Positions 6,450 through 11,182 of a DNA stretch of 11,182 bases are shown piece by piece. The translations under genes were made by a program, and so were the position numbers. This DNA is from Brevundimonas sp. (lineage in GTDB: Bacteria; Pseudomonadota; Alphaproteobacteria; Caulobacterales; Caulobacteraceae). Position 1 is the first letter of the stretch. Every line of letters starts with the position of its first letter. The stretch lies in the NCBI GenBank assembly GCA_020253595.1, contig JADCBH010000397.1, positions 1 to 11,182 on the forward strand, given 5' to 3'. Below the pieces are notes generated by a model. It saw nothing but the letters and a program-made list of their open reading frames with translations, had not been told where the DNA came from and did no database searches.

Positions 6450-6926
6450 ATGAAGACAGTTTCTGCGGTCCAGCTGGACCCTATAGACAGAAAAATGCTC
6501 CGCCTGCTGCAAGCGGACGGGCGGATGACCAATAGTGAACTGGCGCGGCAGGTGGCCCTGTCGGAGAGCGCTTGCCTGCGTCGTTTGCGGGCGCTGGAGA
6601 CGGCGGGCGTCATCAGCCGCTATGCTGCGGTCATCAATGAACGCGCGGTCGGCCTTCCCATCAGCGTCTTCGTGACTGTGACCCTATCGTCCCAGGCCGA
6701 GAGCGCATTGACCGCCTTCGAAACGGCCATCGCCAGCGTGCCGGAGGTGGTGGAGTGCTATCTGATGACCGGCGGGTCGGACTATCTTCTGCGGCTGGTC
6801 GTCCGGGACGTCGACGATCTGGAGCGGGTCCACGCCCGGTCGCTGACCACCATCCCCGGAGTGACCCGGGTGTCGTCCAGCGTGGCGATGCGAACCGTGG
6901 TCAAGCGGGGGGCGTTGCCGGTTTAG
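6450..6926 (+). CDS. Lrp/AsnC family transcriptional regulator, probable regulator of ald
   Basis: This 158-residue DNA-binding protein has the full Lrp/AsnC layout. An N-terminal winged helix-turn-helix (about 8-62) begins LDPIDRKMLRLLQADGRMTNSELARQ, with recognition helix SESACLRRLRALETAGVI, and is followed by a RAM/effector-binding domain (about 70-150) with the typical TGGSDYLLRLVV and VDDLERVHARSL. Such proteins form octamers or dimers that respond to amino acids. Its position back-to-back with ald suggests it senses alanine and activates ald, as AldR does elsewhere; that specificity is inferred from context. The ATG is preceded by only a weak purine stretch (CAAAGATTTCC), so translation may be modest, but the HTH would be damaged by any later start. 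Confidence 0.93.
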   Translation: MKTVSAVQLDPIDRKMLRLLQADGRMTNSELARQVALSESACLRRLRALETAGVISRYAAVINERAVGLPISVFVTVTLSSQAESALTAFETAIASVPEVVECYLMTGGSDYLLRLVVRDVDDLERVHARSLTTIPGVTRVSSSVAMRTVVKRGALPV

Positions 6927-6975
6927 GGTTAATCGCCTGAAAACCCTGATCTTCAAGACGCCGCAAACCTTAACC
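6927..6975. promoter_or_regulatory. Paired CtrA-type half sites before the peptidase gene
   Basis: GGTTAA (6927-6932) and its inverse TTAACC (6970-6975) flank 37 bases in the 105-base intergenic region before the gene at 7032. TTAA occurs only five times in the whole window, and four of these are in the two intergenic regions of the polysaccharide locus. TTAACC resembles a CtrA half site. Neither copy has a partner at the canonical seven-base spacing, so this is weaker than the box at 8675. Confidence 0.3.
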
Positions 6976-7031
6976 GTGAAACCGGCCTTAGCGGTTGCTG
7001 TGCAGACTGTCCTCAACTTCGGGGAGCAGTC

Positions 7032-8009
7032 ATGGTCTGCAAGAAGCGACCGGCGAACAGGGTGGCGATCGCGCTGGCGGCCTTTGTCGGCCTCAGTGCG
7101 ACGACCACCGTGGCCTTTGCCGAACCGCGTGGAGACAACGCGCCGACCATGCCCCTGGGTGCGGCCGCGCCTGCCCCTGACGGCTTCATCGCCCTGTGCC
7201 GCCGCGCTCCCGACCAATGCCCGGCCAGCGGCCCGATCCCGGATCTCGAACAACTGGCGGCCGAGGCCAACCGCAGACGTTGGACCGCCCTGTTCGGACT
7301 GTCGCCACGAGCTGCGACGGCCCCCGCAGCGGCCCCGGACGAGCTCGCGCCCCTATTGTCCGGCGCGCCGATCACCTCGCTGGTTCCCAGGTTTCTGAGA
7401 CTGACGCCCGGGCTTGCGAAGGCGACGGCAGTCCTGCCCTCGACCGCTGCCTTCGCAGCAGAGGACGCAGCCCGGCCTGCGGTCGAGGCGGCCGGCGATC
7501 CGCTCAGAGTCGAGGCGGTGGCAGCAACCGATTTCACAGCGACCGCAGCGGCCGGTGAGGCTGAACCTGCCGCGACCGAGATCACCGTCGCGGAAGCCGT
7601 CCCGGACACGACGGCGACCTACACCCTGGACCGCCAGGGCTGGCGCACGGTCAACCACATAAACCGCCGGCTCAACCGCGAGATCCGTCACGTCGACGAC
7701 CTGGACCTGCATGGTGAGCAGGACCGCTGGACCCTGCCTGTGGGATCCCGGGGGGACTGCGAAGACTTCGTTCTGGCCAAGCGCGCAGCCCTGCTCGACG
7801 CTGGCGTGCCGGCCGAGGCGCTGTCCATTGCCATCGTCGAGACCCGCTGGGGCGAGACGCATGCGGTCCTGCTCCTGGCATCGGATCGCGGGGAGTTCGT
7901 GCTGGACAGCCTCTCGCCCTGGGTCTCGCGCTGGGATCGCGTGGACTACCGCTGGCGCGAGCGCCAGGCGCGCGGCGGGGCATTTGACTGGGTCAACGTC
8001 GCCCTCTAG
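7032..8009 (+). CDS. Transglutaminase-like cysteine peptidase (BTLCP family), exported; HvyA-like context
   Basis: This 325-residue protein belongs to the bacterial transglutaminase-like cysteine peptidase family (Pfam PF06035). A signal peptide ends at about residue 30 (TVAFA). The family's N-terminal Cys motif is present as DGFIALCRRAPDQC (50-63). The catalytic domain runs from about 197 (YTLDRQGWRTVNHINRRLNREI) to the end, with catalytic Cys243 in GDCEDF, His277 in THAVLL and Asp292 in VLDSL, and closes with the family-typical FDWVNVAL. Between the two parts lie about 134 residues rich in Ala, Pro and Glu, whereas family members usually have only a short linker. A GGGGAG ribosome site supports the start. 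It is periplasmic by its leader. Its closeness to beta-barrel and Wzc genes resembles HvyA, the Caulobacter transglutaminase homologue that inhibits capsulation; orthology is not shown here. Confidence 0.92.
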   Translation: MVCKKRPANRVAIALAAFVGLSATTTVAFAEPRGDNAPTMPLGAAAPAPDGFIALCRRAPDQCPASGPIPDLEQLAAEANRRRWTALFGLSPRAATAPAAAPDELAPLLSGAPITSLVPRFLRLTPGLAKATAVLPSTAAFAAEDAARPAVEAAGDPLRVEAVAATDFTATAAAGEAEPAATEITVAEAVPDTTATYTLDRQGWRTVNHINRRLNREIRHVDDLDLHGEQDRWTLPVGSRGDCEDFVLAKRAALLDAGVPAEALSIAIVETRWGETHAVLLLASDRGEFVLDSLSPWVSRWDRVDYRWRERQARGGAFDWVNVAL

Positions 8010-8036
8010 GTCGCTTCGGCGAAACGGGAGGACGAA

Positions 8037-8579
8037 ATGCGGCTGGGCAGGAGTGTCCGCACAGGCCTGTTCGCGGCGCTGGGGGCGGTCACCCTAGCTT
8101 GTGGCATCGCCCTGGCCCTTCCCTTGAGCCAACCGGCAAGCTGGGAACCCGATCAACCCCGCCTGGCAGCCGTGAGTGATGCGCGAGCCCTGGCGGCAAC
8201 CGCGGCCTCGCCCCCGGATCTTGATGCGGCCGCCCTCGCGACCCGAGAGACCCTTGCGGATCGGCCACTTGACGCCACAGCCTGGGTCCGACTTGCCTGG
8301 ATCGCCGATCAGCACGGCGACGCGGCAGCTATGCTGGATGCACTTGATCGCAGCTATGTGGCCGCACCCCATGGTCCCGACGTGACGGCATGGCGGCTTC
8401 AGTTCTGCCTGAACAGATGGGGCGATCTTACGCCGGAGCTGCGACACCAGGCCAGATCAGAGCTCATAGTCGCCTCCCGGACACGCCCCGCACTGGTCCG
8501 CGCGGTCAGGGAGAGTGTGTCGGACCCAGCCGGGAGAATGGCCCTGAGTCTGACGATTCCAGATGACTCTTCCCCCTGA
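8037..8579 (+). CDS. Membrane-anchored protein with TPR-like helices, unknown function
   Basis: The 180-residue product starts MRLGRSVRTG followed by a hydrophobic segment (about 10-31), either a signal anchor or an uncleaved leader, which would place the rest in the periplasm. After an Ala-rich spacer, residues 66-126 look like TPR helices: ATRETLADRPLDATAWVRLAW, then GDAAAMLDALDRSYVAAP and DVTAWRLQFCLNRW. The tail is helical and polar. It follows the peptidase gene by 27 bases and has a strong GGGAGG ribosome site, so the two are probably co-transcribed. TPR-like proteins in polysaccharide loci often act as assembly partners, but nothing in the sequence names this one. Three GANTC methylation sites lie in its last 34 bases. 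Confidence 0.8.
   Translation: MRLGRSVRTGLFAALGAVTLACGIALALPLSQPASWEPDQPRLAAVSDARALAATAASPPDLDAAALATRETLADRPLDATAWVRLAWIADQHGDAAAMLDALDRSYVAAPHGPDVTAWRLQFCLNRWGDLTPELRHQARSELIVASRTRPALVRAVRESVSDPAGRMALSLTIPDDSSP
8546..8569. promoter_or_regulatory. Cluster of three GANTC (CcrM methylation) sites
   Basis: GAGTC (8546-8550), GATTC (8555-8559) and GACTC (8565-8569) occur at nine- and ten-base intervals, about one per helical turn. A fourth, GAGTC, is at 8665-8669. By eye, GANTC otherwise occurs about once per 700-900 bases in this window. CcrM methylates GANTC in Caulobacterales and GcrA acts at such sites. Location in the 3' end of a coding region, just before a promoter, is suggestive but not proof of function. 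Confidence 0.4.
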
Positions 8580-8664
8580 ATACAGGTCCAAAACGGTCAC
8601 GGCAGGCTCAACAGAATGCCCACCGTCGCACAAATTTCATGCACCGCTGTTCACCGTGTCGTCT

Positions 8665-8669
8665 GAGTC
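8665..8669. promoter_or_regulatory. GANTC methylation site next to the CtrA box
   Basis: GAGTC lies five bases upstream of the CtrA box at 8675-8689, inside the 131-base intergenic region. Adjacent CcrM and CtrA sites are known from cell-cycle promoters of Caulobacter. Here it could report the methylation state of the promoter of the gene at 8711. Confidence 0.4.
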
Positions 8670-8674
8670 ATGTA

Positions 8675-8689
8675 TTAATCCCTCGTTAA
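8675..8689 (+). promoter_or_regulatory. CtrA box (TTAA-N7-TTAA) before the exported protein / beta-barrel / Wzc genes
   Basis: TTAATCCCTCGTTAA is an exact match to the CtrA consensus TTAA-N7-TTAA. It ends 21 bases before the ATG at 8711. GTTAAAAT at 8685-8692, overlapping its right half, resembles a Caulobacter housekeeping -10 (GCTANAWC), although no good -35 is seen. If that -10 is used, CtrA would sit over the promoter and repress; if CtrA activates, the transcription start would have to be close to or at the start codon. Confidence 0.65.
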
Positions 8690-8699
8690 AATAGCGATC

Positions 8700-8705
8700 G
8701 GGTGA
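8700..8705 (+). promoter_or_regulatory. Ribosome binding site deciding ATG 8711 over GTG 8702
   Basis: GGGTGA at 8700-8705 lies five bases before the ATG at 8711. Using GTG at 8702 would add three residues and leave no ribosome site, because the preceding bases read AATAGCGATC. Confidence 0.45.
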
Positions 8706-8710
8706 CGGAA

Positions 8711-9193
8711 ATGCGTACTCTGCTTGTCTTGGCTGCGTCCGCGCTGGCCTCTGGCGCAAGCCTCACTGGACCTGCCGTGGCGATGTCTGCGCCAGTGATC
8801 ACCGCCCAGGATGAGGTCGCCGAGCTGGCCGCCCAGATCCAGGCGGCGATTGTGAATGCCCAGAACGAAGCGGAGGCCGCCGGACTTGCTCCGGATGAAG
8901 CCGCGGCCATCATCGAAAACAGCGTCCAGAACGTAATCATCGCGAGTGGCGCAAGCCCAATGGTCGCCGCGCAGGCGCTCGCCAGCGCCCGTAGTACGCT
9001 GACCGCGTCCGGCCAGCTGTCGCGTGCGGCCTCCAACGCCGTTTCCAGCGTCCAGGCTGCGGTCAATGCGTCTATGCCGGCTGTTGTGCCCGGCGCTGGC
9101 GGCGGTGCCGGGGGCTCTGCTCCGGGTGTCGGCGGATCGGGCTCCGCCGGCGGCGGTGGTGGTGGCGGCTCAGACTACCGTCCGGGCACCTAG
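8711..9193 (+). CDS. Exported protein with Gly-rich C-terminus, unknown function
   Basis: I do not recognise this 160-residue protein. It starts MRTLLVLAASALASGASLTGPAVA, a signal peptide with an AVA site at about 22-24. The mature part has an Ala-rich helical region (about 32-120) made of short amphipathic helices (VAELAAQIQAAIVNAQNEAEAAG, DEAAAIIENSVQNVIIASGAS, PMVAAQALASARSTL), ending in SVQAAVNASM. From about 126 the chain becomes almost pure Gly, Ser, Ala and Pro, with a seven-Gly run, and ends SDYRPGT. No cysteine is present. The gene is followed after only 52 bases by the outer-membrane beta-barrel gene and is preceded by the CtrA box. A periplasmic or secreted accessory of the polysaccharide exporter is plausible from context only. 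Confidence 0.75.
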   Translation: MRTLLVLAASALASGASLTGPAVAMSAPVITAQDEVAELAAQIQAAIVNAQNEAEAAGLAPDEAAAIIENSVQNVIIASGASPMVAAQALASARSTLTASGQLSRAASNAVSSVQAAVNASMPAVVPGAGGGAGGSAPGVGGSGSAGGGGGGGSDYRPGT

Positions 9194-9245
9194 AGCCTCG
9201 ATGATGCCATCCAAGAAAGCGCTCCTGCGGAGCGATGGGGGACCC

Positions 9246-10556
9246 ATGGCCAGCCGGACCAGTCGTATTTCGTTGATCATATCTCTGCTGGCGCTGACGT
9301 CAGCTGGAGCGAGCCACGCCCAGACCGCAGCCAGCACGCTCACGCAGGCTCAGGTCGAAGGTGCCGATCTGTTTGCACGGGACCGCAATGTATCGGTCCG
9401 TGAGCGTCCGCGTCCGGAGTATGAAGCCCTTGGGCTGACGGCCGGGACCTTCGCCGTCTACCCGCTCCTGCAGATCGACGCTGAGCACAACGACAACATC
9501 TTCGCGACGGCGACAGGTGCGGACAGCGACTGGATCGTTCGTCTCAAGCCCGAGATTCAAGTGGAATCGGGCTGGTCTCGCCACTCGCTTTCCGCCTTCG
9601 CGCGCGGAACGATCGCCCGCTACCAGGACTTCGACGCCGAGAACTATGAGGACTGGGATGTCGGTGCCAATGGGCGACTGGACATCACGCGCGCCAGCAA
9701 CATCGCGGGTGGTGTGAACTTCGCCTCGATCACCGAGCCGCGGACTTCGTCGAACGCACCGGCGTCTACGCGTGAGCCGGTCAGCTATGATCTCGCCTCG
9801 TCCTTCCTCGCCGCCAGTCATGTCGCCGGACGGGTCAAGCTGTCCGCGCGAGGCGATCGCCGGGAGTTCGATTATCAGGACGCCGTCACGCTGGGCGGCA
9901 CCTTGGTCGATCAGGATAACCGAGACCGGACCATCAGCAGCTTGACAGGGCGGGTCGACGTGGCGCTGAGCCCCGCGACGGCCCTCTTCGTCCAGGCCAC
10001 GACGAACAAGCGCGACTATGACACGGCGGTCTCGGCTTTGCTGCCGGCGCGCGATTCCGAGGGCTATGAGGTTCTCGCCGGGGCAAACTTCGAGGTCGGT
10101 GCCGTTGCGCGAGGCGAGATCGCGGTCGGCTATATCGCCCAGGACTTTGATGCCGCCGTTTATGACGAGATCGATGGCTTCGGGGGGCGCGCCCAGCTTG
10201 AATGGTTCCCGACCCAGCTGACCACCGTCACGACCTTCGGCTCGCGGACCATTGAGGATTCAGGCATCGTCGGCTCGGGCGGCTACCTGTCTACCTCGGT
10301 CGGGGCGCGTGTTGACCATGAGCTGATGCGCAACGTCCTGCTCAACGCCGAGGCCTCCCTGTCGACAGACGCCTATGAAGGCATCGACCGCGAGGACCAG
10401 CGTCTCCAGCTTTCCGTGGGGGGCACCTACCTGCTCAACCGGAACGTAGGGGTCAGCCTGTCGGTCGGACGGTTCGAGCAGACATCGGACGGCTTGGCGG
10501 GCGGGGCGGAGTTCGACGCGAACCGGTTGACGGCAACGCTCGTCGCCCAGTTCTGA
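9246..10556 (+). CDS. Outer-membrane beta-barrel protein, VpsM-type (exopolysaccharide locus)
   Basis: The 436-residue protein has a good signal peptide (MASRTSR, hydrophobic 8-20, SHA cleavage at 23-25) and a mature chain of alternating strands. The first strand region VYPLLQIDAEHNDNIFAT (71-88) is typical of the BBP2_2 / VpsM-like family found in exopolysaccharide clusters. Repeated amphipathic strands fill 96-430 (for example HSLSAFARGTIARYQDF, RVKLSARGDRREFDY, LFVQATTNKRDYDT), and the chain ends with the outer-membrane insertion signal ANRLTATLVAQF with terminal Phe. Start choice: ATG 9246 gives a normal leader, while ATG 9201 or 9204 would give an unusually long n-region; the open frame continues further upstream only by overlapping the previous gene. 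It is probably co-transcribed with 8711 and with the Wzc-like gene 33 bases downstream. It is expected to act in polysaccharide export or secretion at the outer membrane. Confidence 0.85.
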   Translation: MASRTSRISLIISLLALTSAGASHAQTAASTLTQAQVEGADLFARDRNVSVRERPRPEYEALGLTAGTFAVYPLLQIDAEHNDNIFATATGADSDWIVRLKPEIQVESGWSRHSLSAFARGTIARYQDFDAENYEDWDVGANGRLDITRASNIAGGVNFASITEPRTSSNAPASTREPVSYDLASSFLAASHVAGRVKLSARGDRREFDYQDAVTLGGTLVDQDNRDRTISSLTGRVDVALSPATALFVQATTNKRDYDTAVSALLPARDSEGYEVLAGANFEVGAVARGEIAVGYIAQDFDAAVYDEIDGFGGRAQLEWFPTQLTTVTTFGSRTIEDSGIVGSGGYLSTSVGARVDHELMRNVLLNAEASLSTDAYEGIDREDQRLQLSVGGTYLLNRNVGVSLSVGRFEQTSDGLAGGAEFDANRLTATLVAQF

Positions 10557-10589
10557 TCGAGCCCTTTTGAGTTTGGTGAGCGTAGCCTG

Positions 10590-11182
10590 ATGCTGAATAC
10601 ACTCTCCGGAAACAGGACGCCCGAGGCGGTCGCCGATGGGCTGAACCAGGGAGATGCCGACGCCGCAGAAGGCGTCGACCTGCATCGGGTCATCGCGCTC
10701 TTCCGGCGGCGGCTTCCGCTCTTCGTTGCAGTCGTGATGGTCGTGATGGTTGCGTCGATCGTCGTGACCACCCGTGCGACGCCGCTGTTTACCGCCAGCA
10801 CCAGCCTGACCATCGATACGCGCTCCCAGAACGTGGTGGACGCTGAAGCGGTCCTCTCGGGACTGTCGCCGGACGCCGGCGTGGTCGACACCGAGATCGA
10901 GATCATGAAATCCCGCCGGCTGGCCGAACGGGTCGTGGACGCTCTGGATCTGGACGAGGATCCCGAGTTCAACCCGGCTCTGGCTGAACCCGGCCCGGTC
11001 CAGTCCGTTATCGGTGGTGTTGGTGCCCTGTTCGGTGCCTCGGCTCCGGACGCCGCCCGTGATCGCATGAGCGCGCTGGACCGCCAGCGTGAGCGGGACG
11101 CGGTGGTCAACGCCGTGCTCAAGCGCCTGTCGGTCAAGCGGTCGGGGCTAACCTTCGTGATGGTGCTGGGCTTCACGTCCAA
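10590..11182 (+). CDS. Wzz/Wzc-type polysaccharide chain-length protein, N-terminal part, cut by the window edge
   Basis: The visible 197 residues start MLNTLSGNRTPEAV. After a polar cytoplasmic stretch comes the Wzz domain opening VDLHRVIALFRRRLPLF (29-45) and a membrane segment (about 42-60, LPLFVAVVMVVMVASIVV). Next is the classic ATPLFTASTSLTID strand (63-76), then the periplasmic helix with DTEIEIMKSRRLAERVVDALDL (100-121) and a helical region to the edge with LDRQRERDAVVNAVLKRLSVKR. These are the marks of inner-membrane polysaccharide co-polymerases such as Wzc, ExoP or HfsA, which set chain length and couple to the export pore. Whether a C-terminal tyrosine kinase follows cannot be seen. 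The ATG at 10590 has a GGTGAG site nine bases upstream. The gene follows the beta-barrel gene by 33 bases, in line with one operon. Confidence 0.9.
   Translation, partial: MLNTLSGNRTPEAVADGLNQGDADAAEGVDLHRVIALFRRRLPLFVAVVMVVMVASIVVTTRATPLFTASTSLTIDTRSQNVVDAEAVLSGLSPDAGVVDTEIEIMKSRRLAERVVDALDLDEDPEFNPALAEPGPVQSVIGGVGALFGASAPDAARDRMSALDRQRERDAVVNAVLKRLSVKRSGLTFVMVLGFTS

Noticed and set aside
6980..6996. AACCG-N7-CGGTT hairpin before the peptidase gene
   Set aside because: It is only five base pairs with no T-run; too short to call a terminator or operator in GC-rich DNA.
9024..9245. Upstream extension of the beta-barrel gene to 9024
   Set aside because: It overlaps the 8711 gene by about 170 bases in another frame and would bury the signal peptide.

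Overview
The window is GC-rich, densely packed bacterial DNA that looks like a chromosome of the alphaproteobacterial family Caulobacteraceae (Brevundimonas or a close relative). This rests on an alphaproteobacterial-type heat-shock promoter plus CIRCE element before groES-groEL, a textbook CtrA box (TTAA-N7-TTAA), GANTC (CcrM-type) sites clustered in the same place, and the gene families present. The genus is an inference from these signs, not from any database comparison.

Layout. Positions 1-1023 hold the groES-groEL chaperonin operon on the minus strand; groEL runs off the left edge. Positions 1024-1770 hold a divergent promoter region and a small secreted glycine-zipper protein with an Arg/Asp-rich repeat tail. 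Positions 1780-5216 hold housekeeping and unassigned genes: pgi (minus), an exported protein of unknown function (plus), a small HExxH metallopeptidase-like protein (minus) and an unrecognised coiled-coil-type protein (plus). Positions 5213-6926 hold ald (alanine dehydrogenase, minus) and a divergent Lrp/AsnC regulator that probably controls it. Positions 7032-11182 hold an envelope or exopolysaccharide locus on the plus strand: a bacterial transglutaminase-like cysteine peptidase, a TPR-like membrane-anchored protein, a glycine-rich exported protein, a VpsM-type outer-membrane beta-barrel, and the start of a Wzz/Wzc chain-length protein that runs off the right edge. There is no gene-free stretch longer than 300 bases, and I see no tRNA, rRNA, IS element, CRISPR array or prophage.

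The most interesting part is 6927-11182. A transglutaminase-like protein beside Wzc/outer-membrane polysaccharide genes recalls the Caulobacter HvyA system, in which such a protein blocks capsule formation in swarmer cells. Here the intergenic region before the exported/beta-barrel/Wzc genes carries the perfect CtrA box, and four GANTC sites lie within 124 bases, three of them in 24 bases. This suggests cell-cycle-timed surface polysaccharide production. The peptidase itself carries an insertion of more than 100 residues not expected for its family.
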